Part shown: positions 43,859 through 54,048 of the stretch, in pieces
Numbering within the stretch: the stretch's first letter is position 1
How the letters are laid out: each line of letters opens with the position of its first letter
NCBI GenBank assembly: GCA_903875605.1
Contig: CAIQWT010000061.1
Span: 62,001 to 126,000 of the forward strand
Reading direction: 5' to 3'
DNA length: 64,000 bases
Source of the DNA: an uncultured Geobacteraceae bacterium
GTDB taxonomy: Bacteria > Desulfobacterota > Desulfuromonadia > Geobacterales > Pseudopelobacteraceae
Program-made: the position numbers and the translations under genes
The notes under the pieces: generated by a model
Seen by the model: only the letters and a program-made list of their open reading frames with translations
Databases searched by the model: none
What the model was told of the DNA's origin: nothing

Positions 43859-44026
43859 GATTTACACAATCTAAGAGACGAATGCGCCATAGAGAAAAAA
43901 CATCTATTATATTAGAATCTTCCGGGTGGGGTTGCTCTAGATGACGCAATAGATATTTTTTCTACCCAGTCGCAAAAAATATGCTAATATCCCGATTCTT
44001 TTTAAGCTACATTCAGGAGGTATCTC

Positions 44027-44494
44027 ATGCCGCAATTTTTTGAAGGTAAACTTGAAGCCACTGGGCTGAAGTTCGGTATTGTTGTCAGCCGTTTCAACAG
44101 TTTTATCTGCGAACGTCTTCTGGAGGGGGCTGTTGATGCTCTGATTCGTCATGGCGTTGATGATAAAAACATCCATGTTGCACGGGTTCCGGGCGCTTTT
44201 GAAATCCCGCTCTTCGCTAAAAAAATGGCGGAAACCGGCAATTATGATGCTCTGATCTGTCTCGGAGCTGTTATCCGTGGTTCTACGCCACATTTTGATT
44301 ATGTCGCATCTGAAGTCTCTAAAGGGGTTGCCGGCGTTTCTTTGGAAAGTGGCGTTCCTATTGCCTTTGGTGTTTTGACCACAGACACAATTGAGCAGGC
44401 AGTTGAACGGGCCGGCACCAAGGCTGGTAATAAAGGCTTTGAAGCAGCAGTAACTGCTATTGAATCAGTTAATCTGATGAAGGTGCTCAAGTAA
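44027..44494 (+). CDS. ribH: 6,7-dimethyl-8-ribityllumazine synthase
   Basis: 155 residues with [24 protein letters not shown] and [14 protein letters not shown] (catalytic histidine). It condenses the pyrimidine and butanone phosphate precursors of riboflavin. AGGAGG lies seven bases before the ATG. The stop overlaps nusB (TAATG), the common ribH-nusB pairing. I see no FMN riboswitch upstream. Confidence 0.95.
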   Translation: MPQFFEGKLEATGLKFGIVVSRFNSFICERLLEGAVDALIRHGVDDKNIHVARVPGAFEIPLFAKKMAETGNYDALICLGAVIRGSTPHFDYVASEVSKGVAGVSLESGVPIAFGVLTTDTIEQAVERAGTKAGNKGFEAAVTAIESVNLMKVLK

Positions 44495-44925
44495 TGGGGT
44501 TACGTCGTGAAGCACGTGAGCTGGCACTGCAGATGCTGTACGCACTTGACTCGAACAGCTCAGTGCTGCTGCGTGAAACATTAAAAACCTTCCGCGAAGA
44601 ACAGAGCGAAATACCGTTAAAGGTGCGCGAATTTGCCGAAGGCCTGGTGCATGGAGTACAGTCTCAGCGTGCGATTATCGATGAAGCTATCCGTGCCCGC
44701 TCCAAAAACTGGTCGCTTTCCCGCATGCCACGAGTTGATTTAAATGTCATGCGTATGGCTGCGTACGAGTTGATGTTTCGTTCCGATATTCCCAAAAAAG
44801 TCAGCATAAATGAGGCTATAGAGATTGTACGCCGTTTTGGAGACAAGGAATCACCCGCATTTGTTAACGGGATTCTTGATGAGATAGAAGCCTGTACAAA
44901 AACAGAACTGTCAAGCGAGGAATAA
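44494..44925 (+). CDS. nusB: Transcription antitermination factor NusB
   Basis: 143 residues, all-helical: [16 protein letters not shown] at the N-terminus and the C-terminal [24 protein letters not shown] block are diagnostic. NusB with NusE binds boxA RNA for rRNA antitermination. It overlaps ribH and hom by one base each (TAATG), so three genes are translated in series. Confidence 0.95.
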   Translation: MGLRREARELALQMLYALDSNSSVLLRETLKTFREEQSEIPLKVREFAEGLVHGVQSQRAIIDEAIRARSKNWSLSRMPRVDLNVMRMAAYELMFRSDIPKKVSINEAIEIVRRFGDKESPAFVNGILDEIEACTKTELSSEE

Positions 44926-46241
44926 TGAAAGATATACAGGTTGGCCTGATAGGATTTGGTAATATCGGGGCTGGAGTAGTTAAGCTGCTGCGCGAAAATG
45001 CGAGTGTTATCAGCAGTAAAGTCGGTACTGGCATCGTATTGAAGCGCATTGCCGATCTGGATATTACGACAGATCGCGGAGTAGCTGTTGATCCAGGTGT
45101 TCTGACAACCAGTGTTGATGACATATTTAATGATCCGGAAATCTCTATTGTTATTGAATTGATCGGTGGGTATGAGCCGGCCAAGACCTTTGTGTTGAAG
45201 GCAATTGAAAAAGGAAAACACATAGTCACCGCCAACAAGGCTCTTTTGGCGCTGCACGGATCTGATATCTTTACCGCAGCTGCCCGTAAGGGCGTAGAAG
45301 TGCAGTTTGAGGCATCTGTTGGTGGTGGTATTCCAGTCCTTACGGCAATTAAGAGCAACCTGGCCGCCAATAATTTCAGCAGTGTCTTTGGCATCATGAA
45401 CGGCACATGTAATTATATTCTGACCCGAATGACGCAGGAGGGAGCGGCTTTCAGCGATGTACTGAAGGCTGCACAGGAACTTGGGTACGCCGAACCTGAC
45501 CCGACTTTTGATGTGGAGGGCGTTGATACTGCGCACAAGCTGGCAGTCCTTGTCTCGCTCTGTTTTGGTACCAGGATTGATTTCAAGGATATTCATACGG
45601 AGGGAATTTCAAATATCAGCGGACTGGATGTGAAATACGCCGCTGAATTCGGCTATCGAATCAAGCTTTTGGCTATCGGAAAATGTGTGGATGGTGAAAT
45701 TGAAGCCCGAGTGCATCCGACCATGATTCCGCTTGACAGTCCTCTTGCCGATATCAACGGTGTGTTCAATGCCATTCGTCTGACTGGTGATTTTGTCGGA
45801 CCGGTCATGTTTTCCGGCCGCGGTGCCGGACAAAACCCGACTGCCAGTGCGATTGTAGGCGATTTGATCGGTCTTTCGCGCAGTATGAGAGCCGGTGCCG
45901 GGCGCCGGATGGCGCCACTCGGATTCCTGGATGATGCAATTGTTACCATACCGGTCAAGCCGATGGCAAATATCATCAGTAAATATATGCTTCGTTTCAG
46001 CGCACTTGATAAGCCGGGCGTGCTGGGCGGTATAGCCGGTGCTTTGGGCAAGCATGGCATCAGCATCGAATCAATGGTTCAGACTGCTCATGAAGTTGAT
46101 GATACATCACCTGTACCGATCGTCATAATGACTCATCAGGCCCGCGAGGGTTCTATTCAGGAAGCCTTGTCAGAGATTGATCAACTTGACATTATATGCG
46201 AGAAAACCAGCTTTATCCGTATTGAAGACAATCTGGAATAA
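44925..46241 (+). CDS. hom: Homoserine dehydrogenase
   Basis: 438 residues: NAD(P)-binding GFGNIG at 10-15, catalytic domain with VTANKALLALHG, FEASVGGGIPVL, MNGTCNYILTRM and GYAEPDPTFDVEG, and a C-terminal ACT domain (about 355-435, RFSALDKPGVLGGIAG). It reduces aspartate semialdehyde to homoserine for threonine and methionine; the ACT domain usually senses threonine. A CCCCCT/AGGGGG hairpin follows before trpB2. Confidence 0.95.
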   Translation: MKDIQVGLIGFGNIGAGVVKLLRENASVISSKVGTGIVLKRIADLDITTDRGVAVDPGVLTTSVDDIFNDPEISIVIELIGGYEPAKTFVLKAIEKGKHIVTANKALLALHGSDIFTAAARKGVEVQFEASVGGGIPVLTAIKSNLAANNFSSVFGIMNGTCNYILTRMTQEGAAFSDVLKAAQELGYAEPDPTFDVEGVDTAHKLAVLVSLCFGTRIDFKDIHTEGISNISGLDVKYAAEFGYRIKLLAIGKCVDGEIEARVHPTMIPLDSPLADINGVFNAIRLTGDFVGPVMFSGRGAGQNPTASAIVGDLIGLSRSMRAGAGRRMAPLGFLDDAIVTIPVKPMANIISKYMLRFSALDKPGVLGGIAGALGKHGISIESMVQTAHEVDDTSPVPIVIMTHQAREGSIQEALSEIDQLDIICEKTSFIRIEDNLE

Positions 46242-46254
46242 AATAACCACACTG

Positions 46255-46284
46255 CCCCCTCCGTAATAAAGGGGGAATTCTTTT
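46255..46284 (+). terminator. Weak terminator-like hairpin between hom and trpB2
   Basis: CCCCCT (46255-46260) pairs with AGGGGG (46270-46275), with AATTCTTTT following. The T-run is interrupted, so it may only lower read-through. Confidence 0.35.
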
Positions 46285-46294
46285 AGGAGGAACC

Positions 46295-47650
46295 ATGAAC
46301 ACCAAAATCCTACTGCCAGAAGATCAGATCCCGCGTCAGTGGTACAACATCATTCCTGATATGCCAGGCCCATTGGCGCCGGTAATCAGCCCAAGAACCA
46401 TGCAGCCGGTCACCCCGGAAGAAATGCTGGCTATTTTTCCGATGGCTTTGATTGAGCAGGAAATGTCTCAGCAGCGTTGGATTGATATCCCAGATGAAGT
46501 CCGTGAAATATATAAACTATGGCGTCCTTCACCACTGTTCCGCGCCCATCGACTGGAAAAGGCACTTGGGACTCCGGCTAAGATTTATTATAAATATGAG
46601 GGCGTTTCGCCTGCTGGATCGCATAAGCCCAACTCAGCTATTCCGCAGGCATATTATAATAAGCAGGCCGGTATTCGCCGTCTGGCAACGGAGACAGGTG
46701 CCGGTCAGTGGGGCAGTTCTCTTGCTCTCGCCTGCTCCATGTTCGGTCTTGAATGTACGATCTACATGGTTAAGGTCTCCTGTACCCAAAAGCCATATCG
46801 CAAGAGCATGATGCATCTGTGGGGCGCAACAGTTCATCCCTCTCCATCTGAATTCACTAACGCCGGACGCACTATTCTGGCCCATGACCCGGACTGTCTC
46901 GGCTCTCTTGGTATTGCTATCTCGGAAGCGGTTGAAGATGCAGCTACCCATGCCGATACCAACTATGCCCTTGGGAGTGTCTTAAACCATGTTTGTCTGC
47001 ATCAGACTATCATCGGCCAGGAAGCACAGGCTCAGATGAAGATAGCCGGTGATTATCCTGATGTTGTTATCGCCTGCAACGGTGGTGGTTCAAACTTCGC
47101 CGGCCTCGCTTTTCCTTTTATCGCTGACCGCGCGACAGGCAAGAAAGTCCGCTGTGTGGCTGTGGAGCCCGCATCATGTCCTACTCTGACTAAAGGCGTC
47201 TATGCCTTTGATTATGGAGATACCGCAAAGTTAGCGCCGATCTCGATGATGTACACATTGGGTCACGATTTCATGCCTCCCGGCATTCATGCCGGCGGGT
47301 TGCGTTACCATGGTGAGTCTGCGCTGGTTTCTCAGCTATACCATGCCGGTCAGATCGAGGCCAAGTCCTACAAACAAAACGCCTGTTTCGAGGGGGCACT
47401 CCTGTTTGCCCGCAGTGAAGGGATTGTCCCGGCTCCAGAGTCATCCCACGCCGTCCGGGCTGCAATCGACGAGGCGGTGCTTGCCAAAGAAGAGGGTAAG
47501 GAAAAGACGATTCTATTCGGTCTTTCAGGCCATGGTCAGTTGGATATGGGCGCCTACGACGCCTACCTATCAGGCAATCTGGATGATCACGAATATCCGG
47601 ATGCCATGGTAAAGGCGGCGCTAGAGCGGTTGCCTAAAATCAGTCTTTAA
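46295..47650 (+). CDS. trpB2: TrpB2-type tryptophan synthase beta chain-like enzyme
   Basis: 451 residues, longer than TrpB1 by about 55. The PLP lysine is Lys111 in GSHKPNSA; the phosphate-binding [10 protein letters not shown] and the terminal FGLSGHG agree with the fold II family. The N-terminal extension ([16 protein letters not shown]) is characteristic of TrpB2, which makes tryptophan from indole and serine without tight TrpA binding and may salvage indole. AGGAGG precedes the ATG. It is followed after 4 bases by trpF. Confidence 0.92.
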   Translation: MNTKILLPEDQIPRQWYNIIPDMPGPLAPVISPRTMQPVTPEEMLAIFPMALIEQEMSQQRWIDIPDEVREIYKLWRPSPLFRAHRLEKALGTPAKIYYKYEGVSPAGSHKPNSAIPQAYYNKQAGIRRLATETGAGQWGSSLALACSMFGLECTIYMVKVSCTQKPYRKSMMHLWGATVHPSPSEFTNAGRTILAHDPDCLGSLGIAISEAVEDAATHADTNYALGSVLNHVCLHQTIIGQEAQAQMKIAGDYPDVVIACNGGGSNFAGLAFPFIADRATGKKVRCVAVEPASCPTLTKGVYAFDYGDTAKLAPISMMYTLGHDFMPPGIHAGGLRYHGESALVSQLYHAGQIEAKSYKQNACFEGALLFARSEGIVPAPESSHAVRAAIDEAVLAKEEGKEKTILFGLSGHGQLDMGAYDAYLSGNLDDHEYPDAMVKAALERLPKISL

Positions 47651-47654
47651 ATAA

Positions 47655-48266
47655 ATGATAAAAATTAAAATATGCGGCATAACCAATCTTGAAGATGCCT
47701 TAATGGCGGTCGAAGCCGGAGCTGATGCTCTCGGCTTCGTCTTCTTTGCGGGCTCACCTCGCTACATCTCTCCAGAGCAGGCAGCTGCCATCATACAAAG
47801 TCTCCCACCTTTCGTGCAGACGGTTGGTCTGTTTGTCAACGAAGAACTATCAACAGTCAATGCCGTCGCTGATCAGTGTGGTCTGGATATAGTTCAACTA
47901 CACGGTGAGGAATCACCTGACTATTGTACTGCTGTTAAACGAAGAATTATCAAGGCTTTTCGGGTGAAGGATGCTTCCAGCCTGAATGCTATGGCTAATT
48001 ATCGCGTTGCCGCCTTCCTGCTGGATGCCTGGTCGCCGTCTGCTCATGGTGGCACCGGTAAAACTTTTAACTGGGAAATAGCAGCCCGGGCAGTTGGCGT
48101 TCAGCATATCATTCTGGCAGGTGGACTGACCCCGGAAAATGTTGCCGAAGCGACAGTAGCTGTCAAGCCGTATGCGGTTGATGTTTCCAGCGGAGTGGAG
48201 AGCGGTCCAAGGCAAAAAGATGCAGGGCTGGTCAACCGTTTCATAAGAGCCACAAGGAGTATGTAA
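47655..48266 (+). CDS. trpF: Phosphoribosylanthranilate isomerase
   Basis: 203 residues of TIM-barrel type: [26 protein letters not shown] at the start has the catalytic cysteine in KICG, the acid is in LLDAWSP, and [11 protein letters not shown] and [11 protein letters not shown] bind phosphate. It carries out the Amadori step of tryptophan synthesis. The ribosome site is weak, so it probably relies on coupling with trpB2, four bases upstream. One base separates it from trpB. Confidence 0.95.
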   Translation: MIKIKICGITNLEDALMAVEAGADALGFVFFAGSPRYISPEQAAAIIQSLPPFVQTVGLFVNEELSTVNAVADQCGLDIVQLHGEESPDYCTAVKRRIIKAFRVKDASSLNAMANYRVAAFLLDAWSPSAHGGTGKTFNWEIAARAVGVQHIILAGGLTPENVAEATVAVKPYAVDVSSGVESGPRQKDAGLVNRFIRATRSM

Positions 48267-48267
48267 C

Positions 48268-49458
48268 GTGAAATTACCGGATAAAAAAGGGCACTTCGGC
48301 GCGTATGGCGGGCGCTATGTCCCGGAAACGCTTATGCCTGCATTACTTGAGCTGGAAAAGGCTTATGAACATTTTCGCCACGATAAAGAGTTCAAGCAGG
48401 AGTTCAAATATTATCTGCGTCAGTACGTAGGACGGCCTAATCCGCTTTATTTTGCCGAAAAACTGACCAATAAAATGGGCGGTGCAAGAATATACCTCAA
48501 GCGCGAGGACCTGAACCATACCGGTGCTCATAAAATAAACAACACCATCGGTCAGGGATTGCTGGCACGGCGAATGGGCAAAAAGCGTGTCATCGCTGAA
48601 ACCGGTGCCGGTATGCATGGTGTGGCTACTGCTACAGTGGCAGCCCTGTTCGGGATGCAGTGTGAAGTATTTATGGGTGAGGAGGATACCCATCGCCAGG
48701 CTCAGAATGTTTTTCGCATGAAGCTGTTGGGGGCTACCGTGACACCGGTTACTGCCGGTACTGCAACACTGAAAGATGCAATGAATGAGGCGATGCGCAA
48801 TTGGGTTACCACAATCCATGAAACATTTTATGTGATTGGTACTGTGGCCGGGCCGCACCCATATCCGATGATGGTACGTGACTTTCAGTCTGTGATTGGC
48901 TCAGAGGTGAGGCGTCAGCATTATAAAGTTGAAGGGCGTGTGCCGGATTATCTGGTAGCAGCCGTCGGCGGCGGCAGTAACGCCATGGGACTGTTCTATC
49001 CGTTCCTAAAAGACAAAGGTGTTCGTTTGATAGGGGTTGAAGCTTCAGGTTTCGGTATTGAGACAGGCAGGCACGCTGCTCCGCTATGCGCCGGATCTCC
49101 AGGCATTTTGCATGGCAACAAGACCTATTTGCTGCAGGACCAGCATGGCCAGATTTCTCACGCTCATTCAATCTCTGCAGGTCTTGATTATCCTGGCGTC
49201 GGCCCGGAACATTCCTGGCTGAAAGATTCAGGCCGGGCCGAATATGTATCAATTACCGACGATGAAGCACTGGAAGGGTTCAGTACACTGACCCGGGAAG
49301 AGGGAATTATACCGGCACTTGAATCATCACATGCCATCGCGCACGTCATGAAACTGGCCCCCACGCTGAGTAAAGATGCAACTATTGTGGTGTGTCTGTC
49401 GGGTCGTGGAGACAAGGATATGCATACGGTAGCTGAGGCGTTGGGCGTGCAGTTTTAA
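48268..49458 (+). CDS. trpB: Tryptophan synthase beta chain (TrpB1)
   Basis: 396 residues starting at GTG with AAGGAG upstream. PLP lysine Lys89 is in [18 protein letters not shown] binds phosphate, and LKRED and EFGR-type elements of the TrpA interface are present (here [14 protein letters not shown]). It joins indole and serine in complex with TrpA, whose gene is elsewhere on the other strand. A clear terminator follows. Confidence 0.96.
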   Translation: MKLPDKKGHFGAYGGRYVPETLMPALLELEKAYEHFRHDKEFKQEFKYYLRQYVGRPNPLYFAEKLTNKMGGARIYLKREDLNHTGAHKINNTIGQGLLARRMGKKRVIAETGAGMHGVATATVAALFGMQCEVFMGEEDTHRQAQNVFRMKLLGATVTPVTAGTATLKDAMNEAMRNWVTTIHETFYVIGTVAGPHPYPMMVRDFQSVIGSEVRRQHYKVEGRVPDYLVAAVGGGSNAMGLFYPFLKDKGVRLIGVEASGFGIETGRHAAPLCAGSPGILHGNKTYLLQDQHGQISHAHSISAGLDYPGVGPEHSWLKDSGRAEYVSITDDEALEGFSTLTREEGIIPALESSHAIAHVMKLAPTLSKDATIVVCLSGRGDKDMHTVAEALGVQF

Positions 49459-49485
49459 CGCTGGTATAAGTTGTTAAGCATTGCT

Positions 49486-49511
49486 AAAAGCCCGAGAAAT
49501 CGGGCTTTTTT
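49486..49511 (+). terminator. Intrinsic terminator after trpB
   Basis: AGCCCGA and TCGGGCT around a GAAA loop, flanked by an A-run and followed by six T. Confidence 0.9.
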
Positions 49512-49514
49512 CTG

Positions 49515-49544
49515 TTGACCGACAGCTGTTGTTTCGACTATATA
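49515..49544 (+). promoter_or_regulatory. Probable sigma-70 promoter for pta
   Basis: TTGACC and TATATA separated by 18 bases, immediately after the trpB terminator and about 35 bases before the start codon. Confidence 0.5.
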
Positions 49545-49578
49545 TCAACCCGCTTTTTATTTATGAAGGAGGCTTGCC

Positions 49579-50583
49579 ATGCACCTAGTTGATCAGATCA
49601 AAGAGAAAGCCAGAAAAAACCTGCAGACGGTTGTATTACCTGAAAGTTACGATGAGAGAATGCTGTTTGCTGCAGAAAAAATAGTAGCTGATGGTCTGGC
49701 GAGGATTGTCATTTTGGGCGACCCTGTCAAAATTCAGGCTGAAGCAGTGGCAAAGGGTATTAATCTGGCCGGTGTGGAGTTACTGAGTCCTGCTGCATCA
49801 CCTAAACTCGACGCCTATGTTGCTGATCTCGTTGAACTGCGCAAGAGCAAGGGCTTGACCGCTGATGCTGCCAGAAAACTTCTAACCGCTGATGATAACC
49901 TGTATTACGCCGGTATGATGGTTCGTAATGGCGATGCCGGCGGTGAAGTTGCAGGTGCGACAGGAACTACCGGAAACGTGCTCAAAGCCGCATTCCAGAC
50001 TGTTGGCCCGGCAGTTGGTATCAAAACTGTTTCATCTTTCTTTCTGATGGTCACAAAAAACCCGGATTTCGGCGAAAACGGTATCATCCTCTTTGCTGAC
50101 TGCGCCGTAAATCCGAATCCAGATGCCCAGGCCCTGGCAGAGATTGCTGTTGCTACTGCCGGAAACTGCAAAGCGTTTCTGGATGTGGATGCCCGTGTGG
50201 CCCTGTTATCTTTCTCTACCAAGGGGAGTGCCAGCCATGCCGATTGTGACAAGGTTTTGAAAGCGCTGGAGATTGCCAAACAAATCAAACCGGATATGCA
50301 GATCGACGGTGAACTGCAGGCCGATGCGGCAATACTTCCGAATGTAGGGAGTAAAAAGGCACCCGGCAGCACAGTTGCCGGAAAAGCCAATGTACTGATC
50401 TTCCCTGATCTGGATGCCGGAAATATTGCCTACAAACTGGTTGAACGAGTCGCCGGCGCAGAAGCCGTTGGCCCTATTATTCAGGGACTGGCCAAGCCGG
50501 TCAACGACCTTTCGCGCGGCTGTTCTGTGGATGATATCGTCAACGTTACTGCCATTACGGCAGTGCAGGCGGCCCAGGGGTAA
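49579..50583 (+). CDS. pta: Phosphate acetyltransferase
   Basis: 334 residues, the short single-domain form. Recognisable parts are VVLPESYDERML, GMMVRNGDAGGEVAGATGTT, ADCAVNPNPDAQ, DGELQADAAI and VLIFPDLDAGNIAYKL. It interconverts acetyl-CoA and acetyl phosphate, central to acetate use or ATP formation. AAGGAGG precedes the ATG. The acetate kinase gene is not next to it. A phosphotransbutyrylase role is unlikely given the motif set. Confidence 0.93.
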   Translation: MHLVDQIKEKARKNLQTVVLPESYDERMLFAAEKIVADGLARIVILGDPVKIQAEAVAKGINLAGVELLSPAASPKLDAYVADLVELRKSKGLTADAARKLLTADDNLYYAGMMVRNGDAGGEVAGATGTTGNVLKAAFQTVGPAVGIKTVSSFFLMVTKNPDFGENGIILFADCAVNPNPDAQALAEIAVATAGNCKAFLDVDARVALLSFSTKGSASHADCDKVLKALEIAKQIKPDMQIDGELQADAAILPNVGSKKAPGSTVAGKANVLIFPDLDAGNIAYKLVERVAGAEAVGPIIQGLAKPVNDLSRGCSVDDIVNVTAITAVQAAQG

Positions 50584-50603
50584 AGTGTTTCTATTGATAC
50601 GAC

Positions 50604-50637
50604 AAAAGGCGCATCTCTGATGAAGAGTGCGACTTTT
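50604..50637. terminator. Bidirectional terminator between pta and the convergent small gene
   Basis: AAAAGGCGCATCTC pairs with GAGTGCGACTTTT over about twelve positions with one mismatch and one bulge, flanked by A and T runs so it can work both ways. Confidence 0.6.
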
Positions 50638-50654
50638 GTTGTTTTATCAGTGCC

Positions 50655-51065
50655 CTACATATCACCGGTCATTTCCTGGAGCAGATAAAGCTTTACGTTA
50701 ACCTTGCGCACACATTCTACAACCTCTCTCAGTCGCTCTTCATCAAGTCCGCACTCCTCGTCATTTTGCTGAAACCACTCATATCCTTTGGGGAGTTGTG
50801 TTAAAGAGCCATTACGGAGCAGCATCACATCAACCAGGTCGTTTACGCGTCCCTTTCCTTCCCAGGGATCACGATAGTTGAACTGTCTGGCAATCACGTT
50901 CATTCCCATGTTATTCGGGAATATTGCTCTCACTTCAAATGAAAATTCACGCGGGGCGCTATAGCTGTCGCTTCTTCCGGAACGTACCATAACATCGGCA
51001 CCCGCCTCTTTTAAGATTTCTCCGACCGATTCGGCCGTCATTGCTGTATATGTTTCCACTCTCAT
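50655..51065 (-). CDS. Uncharacterised small protein of the MoxR-VWA operon
   Basis: 136 residues, soluble, starting MRVETYTAMTAES. It is acidic and contains FSFEVRAIFPNNMGMNVIARQFNYRDPWEGKG-type beta segments (key part NVIARQFNYRDPW). I recognise no family. The ATG overlaps the VWA stop (ATGA), so it is made together with the VWA protein and MoxR ATPase and may be a substrate or adaptor of them. Confidence 0.6.
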   Translation of the reverse strand: MRVETYTAMTAESVGEILKEAGADVMVRSGRSDSYSAPREFSFEVRAIFPNNMGMNVIARQFNYRDPWEGKGRVNDLVDVMLLRNGSLTQLPKGYEWFQQNDEECGLDEERLREVVECVRKVNVKLYLLQEMTGDM

Positions 51066-52234
51066 ATCTCCATTCTTAGTTCGACACCCCACGGAGCCGG
51101 TTTTTCTCCGGCAGCCGTCAGTACCCATAATGTCGGAAATTCCATTCTATCCGGGGTTGGTCCGATACCATCGGTAATATAGATCACCGCAGCAGGCGGG
51201 GGGTGCATGGTTTTAGCATAGTCAAAGACCGGTCGCAGGTCAGTAAAGCCGCCGCCGTCATGTCGTTCCATGATATCAGGTGCTTTATTAAAACATGCGA
51301 TCTGCTGGATACGGCTGTTGGCGTACAATACTGTAATGGAGGCATCACGGCCACGGGCAATATGTAGCAGTTCCATGGCAAACGCTTCGCGCAGTTCTAT
51401 TGAGTTGGTTGAATCGCTGACATCAATTCCGACCAAAATATTAAGCCTTCGCCGTTTTCTGATTCCAGGTGTGGTGTGCTCAAAACGGCGGTGTTCCCGA
51501 AGCCAGGAACTTCTGCGGCCGGTGCGCCCGGCGGTAGCAGCGAATTGTCGCAGAATTTGACGCCATGGCAGTGGAGAAGGGTGTAACAGAACCTCAATAA
51601 CCTGTCTGAGCTCAACCGGCGTTTCTCCATCGCTTCCACGCAGGCTGTCCCGGGTGATCGCCCGAACGGTTTCTTCCGCCAAAGCCAGCGGAGTACTGTC
51701 TGCGTCGCCCCAGAGTGCATGGCTGTCAAGTGTGACCTCTGAGTCGGTGCCACGCCCCTCTCCAGCGGCACCACGCTCGGAAAGATCCGCCTCTCCATAA
51801 CCGCTGCCGTCAAGATTGCCTGTGTCAAACGGGGGGACAAGCTGATTGTAGTATTCTTCTGCTGCCAGGTCATTCTCTGCACCATAATATTCCGGGAGTA
51901 GCGCATCGTCCGGAAGGTCAGCAATACCTGGATTTATGGCCAGATCACATGCAACATCCCAGTCGTGATTGTTGCGCCCCTTGCGGCGCAGCGGATGAAG
52001 GTGCAGTAGATGTTTGACCAGATGTTCCAGTAGAGCACGCTGCTGGATCGTTGCAAGAGCCGTGAATGTTACGGGATCTATCGCCAGAACCGGAATTCCG
52101 TCCCGCACAGTTATTCCCGCTCCTTTTCCGTCCAGTTGGCGCTGCTCTCGACGCAGATTGAGGATGAAATGTCCATAGAAAGGGCGTTCCCGCAGCAAGC
52201 GAACTACAGCGTTTTCAAGGGTACTGTTACTCAT
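51062..52234 (-). CDS. VWA-domain protein with DUF2201-type putative metallopeptidase N-terminus
   Basis: 390 residues. The N-terminal part (about 1-150) resembles the DUF2201 domain, with LVKHLLHLHPLRR where a zinc HExxH-like helix would lie and DVACDLAINP after it; the glutamate of a true HExxH is absent, so peptidase activity is doubtful. The C-terminal part (about 265-385) is a VWA-like domain with a MIDAS start DVSDST and ITDGIGP. It overlaps the MoxR gene by four bases. MoxR-VWA pairs typically remodel or load metals into protein complexes. Confidence 0.78.
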   Translation of the reverse strand: MSNSTLENAVVRLLRERPFYGHFILNLRREQRQLDGKGAGITVRDGIPVLAIDPVTFTALATIQQRALLEHLVKHLLHLHPLRRKGRNNHDWDVACDLAINPGIADLPDDALLPEYYGAENDLAAEEYYNQLVPPFDTGNLDGSGYGEADLSERGAAGEGRGTDSEVTLDSHALWGDADSTPLALAEETVRAITRDSLRGSDGETPVELRQVIEVLLHPSPLPWRQILRQFAATAGRTGRRSSWLREHRRFEHTTPGIRKRRRLNILVGIDVSDSTNSIELREAFAMELLHIARGRDASITVLYANSRIQQIACFNKAPDIMERHDGGGFTDLRPVFDYAKTMHPPPAAVIYITDGIGPTPDRMEFPTLWVLTAAGEKPAPWGVELRMEI

Positions 52235-53289
52235 GCCTCACGGGAAATGTTTTGGATAGCGTCAAACACAACGCTGTCATATTTATCCTGGGCAATGGCA
52301 AGCGCTACCTCCGGGATCTTGAGTAGTGATTTTACGAAACCGAAACGTAGATCACGCGGCAGCACGGCGATGTAGGCGACCAGATTATCTTCCTGTCCCG
52401 ACTCCAGAGACGGCGCTGACTGCAATGTGAAGATAAGGTCGTTGACCGTGGCGGCCTGAACATCATCCCGCTGTTCAGCCGCGCGGTCGGCTACCAGTGG
52501 CCAGTTGTTAAGCACCTCAGCTGCGGTCAGGGGGCGCCCCTTTTGATCTGCCAGCCAGCGCATGAAGGTGATAGCGGCCTCTTTGCCAATTATCCCAGCA
52601 TAAACCTCCATTTCAAGATCACCGGGGAATCGACAAGCCTTACGCAGGACACTAACCATTTCCCAGCCTCGCTCAGTCGGTTCGACCCGAAGCTCCATCG
52701 GTGCCCCCTGGGAGGCAAGCATACCGGAGTTGCCAGCAAGAAACTGTCTTACGTCACCAGCTAATTCACGTTTTGCGGCATATAGAGCCCAACAGCTGTA
52801 ATCTGTTTCTACAAACAGGATGATCATCCGGTCGATCAAGGCACGATCGAGAGTGGCAACCTGGTATGTGCCATCAGGCGGATTAATACTGACGATGACC
52901 TTATGCCGTTTGGAGAGGTGATGTGTGTGTAGTGAGCGGAGCAGTCCTTCGGCCGGAGGCTCAACAAACTGAAAAATGGCCTGCAAGGTGTCTTCCTGCT
53001 GGGCGCGATTCAATTCATCGCAGTGAACGACTGTCGGAAGATCATCGTCTCCGGGCCACCAGGATGGACGCGACCAGTGCATGACATCGCCATCGCGAAA
53101 AGGAATACCAACCAGATCACCCACCTCCATCTGTCCAAGACGTAGCGAAACATATTTTCGATCAATCTCACGGCACGCTTGAATGATGCCGGCACTTTTC
53201 CCAACTCCGCGATGCCCGACAACACATGGGGTCAGGTCGGTTTTGGTGATGATCTCCTTAATGACAATTTTCATTTGTTCGATGTTCAT
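52231..53289 (-). CDS. MoxR-family AAA ATPase
   Basis: 352 residues: Walker A GHRGVGKS, Walker B VVHCDELNR with the sensor region VIVSINPPDGTYQV and arginine finger candidates in LDRALIDRM. The protein is a hexameric chaperone-type ATPase working with VWA partners; the VWA gene follows with ATGA overlap. GAGGAA precedes the ATG. It starts 9 bases after the queC stop, so the four minus-strand genes may be one unit. Confidence 0.9.
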   Translation of the reverse strand: MNIEQMKIVIKEIITKTDLTPCVVGHRGVGKSAGIIQACREIDRKYVSLRLGQMEVGDLVGIPFRDGDVMHWSRPSWWPGDDDLPTVVHCDELNRAQQEDTLQAIFQFVEPPAEGLLRSLHTHHLSKRHKVIVSINPPDGTYQVATLDRALIDRMIILFVETDYSCWALYAAKRELAGDVRQFLAGNSGMLASQGAPMELRVEPTERGWEMVSVLRKACRFPGDLEMEVYAGIIGKEAAITFMRWLADQKGRPLTAAEVLNNWPLVADRAAEQRDDVQAATVNDLIFTLQSAPSLESGQEDNLVAYIAVLPRDLRFGFVKSLLKIPEVALAIAQDKYDSVVFDAIQNISREA

Positions 53290-53298
53290 GATTTCCTC

Positions 53299-53976
53299 TT
53301 AGGATACATAGAGGAGCGGATCGCTTAAACCGGCCTCAGCAAAGCCTTTAAGGCGCAAGCGGCAGGAATCGCATGCCCCGCAGGATAACCCCTCCGGTGT
53401 CGGGTCGTAGCAAGAATGAGTCAATCCGTAATCCACTCCAAGCTCAAGACCTCGACGGATAATGTCGGCCTTGCTCATGCTGATCAGCGGTGCATGGATT
53501 TTGAATTTAGATATACCTTCAACTCCAGTCCTGGTTGCCAGATTAGCCATTTTTTCAAATGACTCAATATACTCAGGGCGACAGTCTGGGTAACCTGAAT
53601 AATCAAGGGCGTTGACGCCGATAAAAATATCTGAGGCCCCAAGCACTTCTGCCCATCCTAGAGCAAAAGATAGAAAAATTGTGTTACGAGCCGGGACATA
53701 TGTAACCGGTATGTCGTTACACACCCCAGTTTTGGGTACGTCAATGTCGGCAGTCAGGGCGCTTCCACCCATCAAGCGAAGATCGAAATCGACAACCAGA
53801 TGCTCAGCAGCACCTGTTTTTACGGCATTCTGGCGTGCTACTGACAGCTCCAAACTGTGTCGTTGACCGTAGGAAAAACTGATGGCGTAAGGAATAAAAC
53901 CTTCCTCTTTGGCAATAGCCATACAGGTAGTGGAGTCAAGTCCGCTACTATACAATACAACCGCTTTTCGTTGCAT
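53299..53976 (-). CDS. queC: 7-cyano-7-deazaguanine synthase QueC
   Basis: 225 residues with the ATP-pyrophosphatase loop YSSGLDSTT and four zinc cysteines in [10 protein letters not shown]...SCGACDSC. It makes preQ0 for queuosine (or archaeosine-type) tRNA modification. CGGAG precedes the ATG at a longish distance. Other queuosine genes are not in the window. I see no preQ1 riboswitch upstream. Confidence 0.95.
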   Translation of the reverse strand: MQRKAVVLYSSGLDSTTCMAIAKEEGFIPYAISFSYGQRHSLELSVARQNAVKTGAAEHLVVDFDLRLMGGSALTADIDVPKTGVCNDIPVTYVPARNTIFLSFALGWAEVLGASDIFIGVNALDYSGYPDCRPEYIESFEKMANLATRTGVEGISKFKIHAPLISMSKADIIRRGLELGVDYGLTHSCYDPTPEGLSCGACDSCRLRLKGFAEAGLSDPLLYVS

Positions 53977-54014
53977 GATGTGAGTCTCCGTGTAGATGTA
54001 CTGAACTTTAGGGT

Positions 54015-54042
54015 TTGCAATTTTACGCGTATTGAGTACAAT
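54015..54042 (+). promoter_or_regulatory. Possible sigma-70 promoter upstream of the DUF507 genes
   Basis: TTGCAA (54015-54020) and TACAAT (54037-54042) with a 16-base spacer, directed rightwards in the divergent region with queC. Confidence 0.4.
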
Positions 54043-54048
54043 AAGTCC

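Noticed and set aside
43859-44026. FMN riboswitch upstream of ribH
   Set aside because: The conserved FMN-element segments are not present.
44664-45596. Long open frame antisense to nusB and hom (310 codons)
   Set aside because: It has no recognisable domain, no ribosome site, and lies wholly opposite two clearly conserved genes.
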